A stretch of DNA of 8,416 nucleotides from Solirubrobacterales bacterium (GTDB lineage: Bacteria; Actinomycetota; Thermoleophilia; Solirubrobacterales; Solirubrobacteraceae), in NCBI GenBank assembly GCA_027314825.1, contig DAHVAB010000087.1, positions 1 to 8,416 on the forward strand, given 5' to 3'. Shown here in pieces: positions 1-5,017 of this stretch. Both the position numbers and the translations under genes were made by a program. The number at the start of each line of letters is the position of its first letter. Positions within the stretch are counted from its first letter, which is position 1. The notes under the pieces were generated by a model. That model did not search any database and had not been told where the DNA came from. It saw nothing but the letters and a program-made list of their open reading frames with translations.

Positions 1-193
1 GACATTGGCTCGCTGCTAGCGTCCGGGCCAGCGCCGGAGTGCTCGTCGGGAGGATCGCCGGCGCGACGTGTGGAGGATGCGTACGCCCGGACACCAGGGT
101 TCCCGGGTCGGCTCATCCGGATATGCCTCCGGGGAGGCACATGATCGAGATGGTCGATATCCACCGTGCCGGCGAGAGCGGCCGGCGGGGGAG
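1..193. other. Left edge, no gene assigned
   Basis: No confident gene is seen here. Two forward frames stay open from the window edge: one to a TGA at 142-144 and one to a TGA at 198-200. Either could be the tail of a gene that starts outside the window, but neither translation shows a recognisable motif. A perfect 7-bp inverted repeat, TGCCTCC (124-130) and GGAGGCA (133-139), lies just before an ATG at 141. Confidence 0.4.
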
Positions 194-406
194 ATGGTGA
201 GACAGATGCGTTCACACGATGTCGCACACCGCCCCGGTGTCGCGAAGCTGCTGCACTGCCCGCGCTGCGGGCTGAGCGTCGCCCCCCGCGTGCACTGGCT
301 GGCGATCAAGCACTGTCCGCGCTGCCTGGCGCGGCGCCATCTGGCGGTCGAGCTCGTGCCGAGGGAGCCGCCCGCACGCGAGCCGGCGCGGTCGGCGTTC
401 GGCTGA
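194..406 (+). CDS. Small zinc-ribbon protein with two CPRC knuckles
   Basis: This is a predicted 70-residue cytoplasmic protein with two knuckles, HCPRCG (Cys22, Cys25) and HCPRCL (Cys41, Cys44), 15 residues apart, which is the layout of a single zinc ribbon. The stretch between them (LSVAPRVHWLAIKH) resembles small uncharacterised actinobacterial proteins; partner and role are unknown. I chose the ATG at 194 because the residues before it in the same open frame (from 68) are low in conserved character. An ATG at 206 is an alternative with slightly better spacing from a purine-rich stretch. The C-terminal 20 residues are rich in Pro, Glu, Ala and Arg and look disordered. The TGA stop (404-406) lies inside the first unit of the 19-bp tandem array. 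Confidence 0.65.
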   Translation: MVRQMRSHDVAHRPGVAKLLHCPRCGLSVAPRVHWLAIKHCPRCLARRHLAVELVPREPPAREPARSAFG

Positions 407-541
407 GAGGCCGGTATCCGCCTGAACGGCTCGCGCTGGGCTGAGCGGCCTGCATTGGGCTGAGCGGCCGGCATGCGGCTCAGCGGCCGGCATGCGGCTG
501 AGCGGCCGGCTTGAGGCTGAGCGGTTCGCATTCTGCTGAGC
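403..541 (+). repeat. 19-bp tandem repeat array, about seven units
   Basis: Seven consecutive 19-bp units start at 403, 422, 441, 460, 479, 498 and 517, and an eighth begins at 536 and decays after about six bases. The consensus is close to CTGAGCGGCCGGCATGCGG. The central units at 460 and 479 differ at one base only and the outer ones are more diverged, as expected of an ageing tandem duplication. The array starts on the stop codon of the zinc-ribbon gene and fills most of the gap to the protease gene. Confidence 0.85.
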
Positions 542-546
542 TTCGC

Positions 547-565
547 GCGCGCGGCGCGCCGTTTT
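547..565 (+). terminator. Possible GC hairpin plus T-run
   Basis: GCGCG (547-551) can pair with CGCGC (555-559) around a three-base loop, and CG then TTTT (562-565) follow. It would end transcription of the zinc-ribbon gene before the protease gene. The stem is short and only four T follow, so the call is weak. Confidence 0.3.
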
Positions 566-581
566 CGGGTATCTGTCGGAT

Positions 582-1625
582 ATGAGGCCGTTGCGTTGTC
601 TGACCTGCGTCGCCGCGGCTCTCACCGTCGCTGGCGGTCTGGCCGCGTGCGGAGGATCCGGCTCGACCGGCACGGGCTCGACCGGCACGGGCGCGAGCGA
701 TGCGTCCGGCGTGGTCGCGTCTGCGCTTGCCTTCCAGCAGCGGCTGGTGTCGGTGATCGCGAAGGTCTCGCCGAGCGTGGTGCAGATCTCAACTCCCGAA
801 GGGCTCGGCTCGGGCGTCGTCTATGACTCAAAGGGAGACATCGTCACCAATGCTCATGTGGTCGCGGCCGGTGGGCCGCTGAAGGTGACCGACTCGCACG
901 GGCGGACCTATGATGCAAGCCTCGTCGGCTCCTTCACCGGTGACGACCTGGCGGTGGTGCGGGCGGCGCACGCCGGCCTGCCGGCCGCGAGCTTCGCCGA
1001 TTCAGGCAGGCTGCAGGTCGGTGACGTGGTGCTCGCGATCGGCAACCCGCTGGGGCTGCGCAGCTCGGTGACCGACGGGATCGTGAGCGCGCTCGGACGT
1101 GAGGTGAGCGAGTCCGACGAAGTGGTGCTCCCGGACGTGATCCAGACGAGCGCTCCGATCAACCCCGGCAACAGCGGCGGTGCCCTCGTCGATCTGCAGG
1201 GCCAGGTCGTCGGCATTCCCACGCTGGCCGCCACCGACCCGCAGCTGGGTGGCGGCGCGGCCCCCGGGATCGGGTTCGCGATCCCGAGCTCGCTGGTCAG
1301 CGATATCGCCGGCCAGATCGTGCGGTACGGACATGTCGTGAAATCCCACCGCGCCTACCTGGGCGTGAGCCTGGCGACCGGCCCGATCAGCGGCGCGGTC
1401 GTCACCGCCGTGCAGGGTGGCGGCCCGGCGGCGCGGGCCGGCATCGTCGCGGGGGACGTGATCACCTCGATCGCCGGCCACCGGGTGGCCTCTCCCACCG
1501 AAGTCAGCGAAGTGATGGCGACGCTCACTCCCGGCAGCACGGTGCCGGTGGCGCTCCTCAGGCAGGACGGATCGACGGCGAGCGTGGAAGTGAAGCTCGG
1601 CGAGTTTCCCGGCACCGGCGGTTGA
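582..1625 (+). CDS. HtrA/DegP-like serine protease, lipoprotein with one PDZ domain
   Basis: This 347-residue member of the HtrA (S1C) family probably degrades or refolds damaged proteins outside the cytoplasmic membrane. Residues 1-23 form a lipoprotein signal peptide ending in the lipobox LAAC (Cys23), so the protein should be lipid-anchored rather than held by a membrane helix. A Gly/Ser/Thr linker follows, with a 15-bp duplication at 660-689 that encodes repeated GSTGT. The trypsin-like domain (about 52-250) has the catalytic triad: His92 in TNAHVV, Asp122 in DDLAVV, Ser198 in PGNSGGAL. The oxyanion-loop sequence AIGNPLGL (152-159) is intact. A single PDZ domain (about 258-343) contains YLGVSL and GDVITSIAG. 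The ATG at 582 gives a complete signal peptide; no clear ribosome site precedes it, so a leaderless or weakly initiated message is possible. The family and likely activity are secure; the substrate is unknown. Confidence 0.93.
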   Translation: MRPLRCLTCVAAALTVAGGLAACGGSGSTGTGSTGTGASDASGVVASALAFQQRLVSVIAKVSPSVVQISTPEGLGSGVVYDSKGDIVTNAHVVAAGGPLKVTDSHGRTYDASLVGSFTGDDLAVVRAAHAGLPAASFADSGRLQVGDVVLAIGNPLGLRSSVTDGIVSALGREVSESDEVVLPDVIQTSAPINPGNSGGALVDLQGQVVGIPTLAATDPQLGGGAAPGIGFAIPSSLVSDIAGQIVRYGHVVKSHRAYLGVSLATGPISGAVVTAVQGGGPAARAGIVAGDVITSIAGHRVASPTEVSEVMATLTPGSTVPVALLRQDGSTASVEVKLGEFPGTGG

Positions 1626-1636
1626 TGTCCGCTGCC

Positions 1637-1668
1637 GTCCGTCCGTCCGTCCGTCCGCCGCGCGGCGG
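1637..1668. repeat. (GTCC)5 microsatellite and GC palindrome
   Basis: Five GTCC units (1637-1656) run into a perfect 14-bp palindrome, CCGCCGCGCGGCGG (1655-1668), just after the protease stop codon. The palindrome could form a hairpin that slows or ends transcription, but no T-run follows. A 9-bp direct repeat CCGGAACCG (1706-1714 and 1736-1744) and a GGCGCC pair (1777-1782 and 1789-1794) also lie in the gap before the next gene. Confidence 0.55.
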
Positions 1669-1812
1669 TCTCCCCTGTAGCTCGATCGCGCGCTGCGTAG
1701 AAGATCCGGAACCGCTCTGCGGTGCGTCGCGGATGCCGGAACCGGCCGCGAATGCTGATGTGTGTGCTGCCAGGTCGGCGCCGCCGTAGGCGCCAACCGG
1801 CGTCAATGCTTT

Positions 1813-1817
1813 GGAGG
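1813..1817 (+). promoter_or_regulatory. Ribosome-binding site GGAGG for the HdeD-like gene
   Basis: GGAGG lies seven bases before the ATG at 1825. It decides the start, because the same frame is open from 1762 with no such site there. Confidence 0.8.
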
Positions 1818-1824
1818 ACCGGCG

Positions 1825-2460
1825 ATGGACGAGATGGTCGAGCAGTACCGAGAAGAGGCGAGGGCGCTGACGTGGGGCTGGTGGCTGCTGCTGCTGGTCG
1901 GCCTGCTGGGCGTCGCAGCCGGGGTGATCATCCTGCTCAAGCCGAGCGACAGCCTGTCCGTGCTGGCCGTGATCGCCGGGATCTTCCTGCTGCTTGACGG
2001 CATCATCGAGCTCGGCAGCTCGTTCATGCGCAGCACGCGCAACCGCGGAGTGGTCGCCGTGCTCGGCGTGCTGACCGCGGTCGTCGGCGTTCTGTTGATC
2101 AGGCACCCGATCGGCGGGGTCACCGCGATCGCGCTGCTGATCGGGATCTGGCTGATCGCGATCGGGGTGATCCGGATCGTCGCCTCCTTCGATGAGCCGG
2201 AGCATCGCGGCTGGCGACTTTTCGCTGGCATGATCGCGCTGGCGGCCGGCATCGTGATAGTGGCCGTCCCGAACATAGGCTTCGCCACGCTCGCGATCCT
2301 CGTCGGCATTGGTTTCATCGTCAACGGCGTCGGCGCGATCGGTCTCGGTTGGGCGATGCACGAGACCGCGGAAGAGCTGACTGCCGAGGAGGCGGGGGGG
2401 CGGCGCGCCGCGGGCGGCCCAGGCTCGATCACCGGCCCGCCGCGGCCGCACGCCGGCTGA
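1825..2460 (+). CDS. HdeD/DUF308-family six-helix membrane protein
   Basis: This is a 211-residue integral membrane protein. Six hydrophobic segments lie at about 17-38, 43-65, 74-93, 98-121, 130-149 and 152-176, in the paired, Gly- and Ile/Leu-rich pattern of the HdeD/DUF308 family (for example GIFLLLDGIIEL after helix 2 begins and GIWLIAIGVIRIVASF in helix 4). E. coli HdeD is linked to acid resistance; the molecular function of the wider family is not settled. The ATG at 1825 has a GGAGG site seven bases upstream. The tail after residue 180 (ETAEELTAEEAGG, then GPPRPHAG) is hydrophilic and probably cytoplasmic. Its last 16 codons lie in the first copy of a 52-bp repeat, so this end may have been acquired or altered by the repeat. 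The gene looks monocistronic. Confidence 0.88.
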   Translation: MDEMVEQYREEARALTWGWWLLLLVGLLGVAAGVIILLKPSDSLSVLAVIAGIFLLLDGIIELGSSFMRSTRNRGVVAVLGVLTAVVGVLLIRHPIGGVTAIALLIGIWLIAIGVIRIVASFDEPEHRGWRLFAGMIALAAGIVIVAVPNIGFATLAILVGIGFIVNGVGAIGLGWAMHETAEELTAEEAGGRRAAGGPGSITGPPRPHAG

Positions 2461-2464
2461 CGCG
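2413..2464 (+). repeat. 52-bp direct repeat, copy A, at the 3' end of the HdeD-like gene
   Basis: This copy starts GGCGGCCCAGGCTCGA and ends CGCCGGCTGACGCG, carrying the TGA stop of the HdeD-like gene at 2458-2460. It matches copy B with one substitution and one single-base indel. Confidence 0.85.
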
Positions 2465-2792
2465 GGTGAATGAACGCTGGCTGACACTGGGCGACGCCGC
2501 CTGAGGCCGGGCGCCGCCGGCGGCCCAGGCTCGAACCACCGGCCCGCCGCGGCCGCACGCCGGCTGACGCGCTCCCCGGGGAAGGAAGCCCGGGCGAGCG
2601 TCGGGTGGTAGGTTGATGGTGATCGGGTGCCATGGGGAGAAGGTGCGTACGTCCAGCGGAGCTGTGCAACGCCGCAGGTAGCGGCGGCGGGTGTAGAGAG
2701 GCGCCGTGCGCGGCATGCTGCGTGCCGTCCGGCGGCGGCGGCGCTGCGGGCCCGGCTGCGGCTGGGCGCCGGCCACGAGCCCGGAGAGGAGA
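2461..2792. other. Intergenic stretch between the HdeD-like and DUF2294 genes
   Basis: No gene is supported in these 332 bases. They contain copy B of the 52-bp repeat, a TCCCCGGGGA palindrome (2573-2582), and a GC-rich leader before the DUF2294-type gene. The short open frames here lack recognisable motifs and ribosome sites. I see no structure that I can match to a known riboswitch. Confidence 0.5.
2519..2571 (+). repeat. 53-bp direct repeat, copy B
   Basis: This is the second copy of the segment at 2413-2464, 106 bp downstream and in the same orientation. The only differences are near its 16th-18th bases (CTCGATCACC in A, CTCGAACCACC in B). It is noncoding here, whereas copy A encodes the C-terminal tail of the HdeD-like protein. 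Confidence 0.85.
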
Positions 2793-3164
2793 GTGGGCGC
2801 GACCGTGTCTGGCGGCGAGGAGCTGACCGGAGGAGAGCTGAACGCGGCCGTCACCAGTGCTCTGGTCGGGATTCACAGCAGGCATCTCGGCCGCGGCCCG
2901 AAGCGCGCCACCACCTTCCACCATGGAAATGTGCTGGTGACGCTCATGTACGAGGTGCTCACGCCGGCGGAGAGGACTCTCGCCGGTCGCGACCACGGCG
3001 ATATGGTCAATGAGATCCGTCATCTCTTCCAGAGCACGATGGCCGACGACTTCAAGGATGCCGTGCAGCGCTTGACCGGCCGCGGCGTGGTCGCGTTCAT
3101 AAGCGGCAACACGGTCGACCCCGACATCGCGGCGGAGGTCTTCATCCTCGACAGCCCGTTCTGA
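2793..3164 (+). CDS. DUF2294/MpsC-domain protein
   Basis: This 123-residue soluble protein has no signal peptide or membrane helix. Family signatures are the early helix LNAAVTSALVGIHSRHLGRGPK (about 16-37, with GRGP at 33-36), a strand pair, LTPAERTLA (56-64), an amphipathic helix (about 69-95) and the closing TGRGVVAFISGNTVDPDIAAEVFIL (95-119). The domain, called DUF2294 or MpsC, is named after a membrane-potential-generating gene cluster in Firmicutes; its own biochemical role is unclear. I chose the GTG at 2793 because GGAGAGG begins at 2783. A GTG at 2805 is equally in frame and would remove four residues. The frame is open upstream to 2706, but those residues are Arg/Cys-rich and unlike the family. 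No MpsA or MpsB partner lies in the window. Confidence 0.8.
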   Translation: MGATVSGGEELTGGELNAAVTSALVGIHSRHLGRGPKRATTFHHGNVLVTLMYEVLTPAERTLAGRDHGDMVNEIRHLFQSTMADDFKDAVQRLTGRGVVAFISGNTVDPDIAAEVFILDSPF

Positions 3165-3260
3165 GCCGGGTGGCCTCGCCGCCTACGGCGGCGATGTGCA
3201 TGCCGGGCCGGACGGGCCGGCGCTCGCAGGCGGGGCGCGGCATGCCTGCCCAGACGCACC

Positions 3261-3279
3261 GGCCCCTCCGGGCGGGGCC
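3261..3279. terminator. GC hairpin downstream of the DUF2294 gene
   Basis: GGCCCC (3261-3266) pairs with GGGGCC (3274-3279) around a seven-base loop. A second, wider inverted repeat, GCATGCCG (3198-3205) and CGGCATGC (3238-3245), lies between it and the stop codon. No T-run follows, so a factor-independent terminator is only possible. Confidence 0.3.
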
Positions 3280-3307
3280 AGGCTGAGCCGAGGGGGCGCG
3301 CGGCAGG

Positions 3308-3376
3308 CTTTGCGAAGTCTTTGCCCTGGGCTGGGCGTCCGCTGAGAGGCGGTCCTTCACAGTGGCTTCATGACCG
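3308..3376 (+). promoter_or_regulatory. Two pairs of 11-bp-spaced direct repeats, candidate response-regulator sites
   Basis: CTTTGC occurs at 3308 (followed by GAAGT) and again at 3319. CTTCA occurs at 3355 (CTTCACAGTGG) and again at 3366 (CTTCATGACCG). Both pairs are spaced exactly 11 bp, about one helical turn, as in binding sites of OmpR/PhoB-type response regulators. The second pair resembles the actinobacterial PHO box (repeats of GTTCACC every 11 bp). It lies 47-68 bases before the start codon of the secreted heptapeptide-repeat gene. No clear -10 or -35 was found. Confidence 0.3.
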
Positions 3377-3395
3377 GCCGCAAGGTGCGGACCGG
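3374..3395 (+). other. Leader hairpin before the secreted heptapeptide gene
   Basis: CCGGCCGC (3374-3381) can pair with GCGG-A-CCGG (3387-3395) with one bulged A and a five-base loop. It ends 16 bases before the ribosome site at 3412 and could be an mRNA structure or part of an operator. Confidence 0.35.
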
Positions 3396-3422
3396 CAAGA
3401 AGACACCGAACAGGAGCAGAGC

Positions 3423-3746
3423 ATGACACTCGGAAAGAAGTCCCTCACGGCCCTCACCGTCGCCTCGATCGCGCTGATCGGCGCGCCCGCTGCGACCCTG
3501 GCGGCCACCTCCGGCGCGAGCACGACTCACCATGCGGTCAAGGGCTCGCCTGACCGTCCGGGCCAGGTCGACAGAAGTCGCGACCGGTCCGCCGGATCCG
3601 GTGACCGCGTCGACACGCGCTCGCAGGACCGCAGCGGCACGAGCATCGATCGCAGCGGCAAGTCGGTCGATCGCAGGAGCAACTCCGTCGATCGCAGCGG
3701 CAACTCGCCCGATCGCGCCGGCAAGTCGGTCGACAGCAACTCCTGA
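3423..3746 (+). CDS. Small secreted Asp-Arg-Ser heptapeptide-repeat protein
   Basis: I do not recognise a named family for this 107-residue protein. Residues 1-27 form a typical signal peptide: a KK start, the hydrophobic core LTALTVASIALIGAPAA, and cleavage probably after ATLA. The mature part has no hydrophobic segment and no cysteine. It is dominated by Asp, Arg, Ser and Gly and should be disordered. From residue 69 the sequence is five perfect-length heptapeptides, DRSGTSI, DRSGKSV, DRRSNSV, DRSGNSP and DRAGKSV, plus a closing DSNS, encoded by 21-bp tandem units at 3627-3731. AGGAG (3412-3416) six bases before the ATG fixes the start. Alternating acidic and basic residues suggest a polyampholyte that might bind mineral, polymer or wall; that is speculation. 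The gene seems monocistronic, between a structured leader and a strong 3' hairpin. Confidence 0.75.
   Translation: MTLGKKSLTALTVASIALIGAPAATLAATSGASTTHHAVKGSPDRPGQVDRSRDRSAGSGDRVDTRSQDRSGTSIDRSGKSVDRRSNSVDRSGNSPDRAGKSVDSNS
3627..3731 (+). repeat. 21-bp coding tandem repeats (five units)
   Basis: Units start at 3627, 3648, 3669, 3690 and 3711, each close to GATCGCAGCGGCAAGTCGGTC-like sequence and each encoding DR(S/A/R)(G/S)(K/N/T)S(V/I/P). The strong similarity at synonymous sites points to recent slippage or recombination rather than to ancient protein selection alone. Confidence 0.85.
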
Positions 3747-3764
3747 GCGAGTTGTGCGCGAGCC

Positions 3765-3802
3765 TGCGGACGCTCGGCCGGCGATCGCGCCGGGCGTCCG
3801 CA
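3765..3802 (+). terminator. Strong hairpin after the heptapeptide-repeat gene
   Basis: TGCGGACGC (3765-3773) pairs with GCGTCCGCA (3794-3802). Inside, CCGGCG (3778-3783) pairs with CGCCGG (3788-3793) around an ATCG loop, leaving one four-base bulge: 15 base pairs in all. It starts 18 bases after the stop codon. There is no T-run, which is common for hairpin terminators in high-GC genomes. Confidence 0.55.
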
Positions 3803-3845
3803 CAAGCCGCTCGGCTCCTGGGGCTCGCTCCGGCAGCTAACGTGT

Positions 3846-4778
3846 GTGGCGGTGGCTCGTCTCGGACGCACAGAGCTCGACGTCTTTCCGATCTGCCTCG
3901 GCGGCAATGTCTTCGGGTGGACAGCCGACGAGCAGCGCTCCCAGGGCGTGCTCGACGCTTACGTCGCGGCCGGGGGCAACTTCATCGACACCGCCAACTC
4001 CTATCTGCGCGAGCACGGCGAGTCGGAGACGATCCTCGGCCGGTGGATGGCCGAGCGCGGCAATCGCGAGCGGATCGTTCTGGCCACGAAGGTGGGCGGT
4101 GGCAACGGCGAGTTGCGCAACCTGCGCGCGGCGACGATCGAGAGGGAGGCCCATGCTTCGCTCGCGCGCCTGCAGACAGATCGGATCGACCTCTACTACG
4201 CGCACTTCGACGATGAGCGGACGCCGCTTGGGGAGACCGTTCGCGCCTTCGACGCCCTGGTACGGGAAGGCGTCGTGCGCCACATCGCCGCCTCGAACTA
4301 CACCCCGCAGCGGCTCGCTGCCGCCCTGCAGCTGCAGCGCGAGCTGGGCCTTGCGCAGTTCATGGTCCTGCAGCCTCACTACAACCTGATGGCGCGCGAG
4401 TTCGAGCACACCCTGCTGCCGATCGCCGAGGAGTGGGATCTGGCCGTGCTGCCATATTTCGCGCTGGCCAAGGGCTTTCTGACCGGCAAGTACCGGCCGG
4501 GCGGGCCGGAGATCGACTCCCCGCGCGCGGAGGGGGCGCGGGCCTATCTGGCAAGAGGTGGCCTGGCCGTGCTGGAGGCGTTGGATGAGGTGGCCACAGC
4601 ACATGGGACGACGCTCGCCGCCGTCGCGCTGGCATGGCTTCTGGCCAGGCCGAGCGTAGTGGCCCCGATCGCCAGCGCGAGGAGCGTCGAGCAGCTCGAG
4701 CAGATCCTGCCGGCTGCGACGTTGCGGCTCACGCCCGCGGAGCTGGAACGGCTCACCGCGAGCACGCCGGCGCCGTGA
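3846..4778 (+). CDS. Aldo-keto reductase
   Basis: This 310-residue cytoplasmic NADPH-dependent oxidoreductase has the (beta/alpha)8-barrel pattern of the aldo-keto reductase superfamily, which reduces aldehydes and ketones to alcohols. The catalytic tetrad is complete: Asp48 and Tyr53 in FIDTANSY, Lys82 in LATKVG, His120 in LYYAHFDD. Further family features are LGGNVFGW (18-25), AASNY (148-152), LQPHYNLM (175-182), YFALAKGFLTGKY (204-216) and the cofactor-binding end PIASARSVEQL (274-284), where Ser277 replaces the usual Gly. The layout is closest to the YajO/general-stress-protein type of reductase; the substrate cannot be told. Its length is normal. The start is uncertain: no Shine-Dalgarno precedes the GTG at 3846 or the GTG at 3852. 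It has no close operon partner: a hairpin precedes it and 239 bases follow it. Confidence 0.92.
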   Translation: MAVARLGRTELDVFPICLGGNVFGWTADEQRSQGVLDAYVAAGGNFIDTANSYLREHGESETILGRWMAERGNRERIVLATKVGGGNGELRNLRAATIEREAHASLARLQTDRIDLYYAHFDDERTPLGETVRAFDALVREGVVRHIAASNYTPQRLAAALQLQRELGLAQFMVLQPHYNLMAREFEHTLLPIAEEWDLAVLPYFALAKGFLTGKYRPGGPEIDSPRAEGARAYLARGGLAVLEALDEVATAHGTTLAAVALAWLLARPSVVAPIASARSVEQLEQILPAATLRLTPAELERLTASTPAP

Positions 4779-4847
4779 GGCACGCCGCCGACCCGCCGCG
4801 CTCGGTCCGCGGCGCGTAGCGGTCGCTGGCCTTCGCAGCCCGGGGGA

Positions 4848-4860
4848 GGGGCGGCGCCCC
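4848..4860 (+). terminator. Short GC hairpin between the reductase and cupredoxin genes
   Basis: GGGGC (4848-4852) pairs with GCCCC (4856-4860) around a three-base loop, 69 bases after the reductase stop. It is followed directly by the AT-rich palindrome at 4862, so it may instead be part of an operator. Confidence 0.25.
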
Positions 4861-4861
4861 C

Positions 4862-4876
4862 ATAACCGCTGGTTAT
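4862..4876. promoter_or_regulatory. AT-rich palindrome, candidate operator
   Basis: ATAACC (4862-4867) and GGTTAT (4871-4876) are a perfect 6-bp inverted repeat around GCT. It stands out in a very GC-rich neighbourhood and lies about 140 bases upstream of the cupredoxin start. Dyads of this size and AT content are typical of dimeric repressor sites, but I cannot assign a regulator. No convincing -10/-35 pair was found between it and the gene. Confidence 0.4.
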
Positions 4877-5017
4877 CGCCCCCATCGCCGATCTCGGTCT
4901 ACCGGACCGCGCCCCAGAGTGCGAGATTGATCGTAGTCAGATCGGTCGCCCAGGTGGAGTTGGCACCGGAGGCGGCGGAGATGGCGGCAAGGAAACTGGG
5001 ACCGAAAGGGAAAGCTG

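Noticed and set aside
16..531. Long open frame on the - strand with a periodic Arg/Ala/Pro-rich translation
   Set aside because: It runs through the 19-bp tandem array and the zinc-ribbon gene; the periodicity comes from the DNA repeat (three units make 57 bases). No ribosome site or family motif is seen.
403..541. CRISPR array
   Set aside because: The units are directly contiguous at 19 bp with no unique spacers, and no cas gene is nearby.
1637..1656. (GTCC)5 as a phase-variation tract
   Set aside because: It lies after a stop codon and about 170 bases before the next start, in no coding frame; length change would hardly switch a gene.
2413..2571. Insertion sequence ends
   Set aside because: The copies are direct, not inverted, only 106 bp apart, and no transposase frame lies between them.
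2632..2826. Small + strand frame before the DUF2294 gene as a separate gene
   Set aside because: Its translation is Gly/Arg/Ala-rich with no motif, it overlaps the better supported DUF2294 start, and no ribosome site precedes it.
1558..3023. Overlapping long - strand frames (309 and 406 residues) opposite the HdeD-like and DUF2294 genes
   Set aside because: High GC leaves the opposite strand free of stops. The translations are low-complexity and the + strand genes have clear families and ribosome sites.
3837..4604. A 255-residue - strand frame opposite the aldo-keto reductase
   Set aside because: The + strand has the full catalytic tetrad; the - strand frame has no recognisable features.
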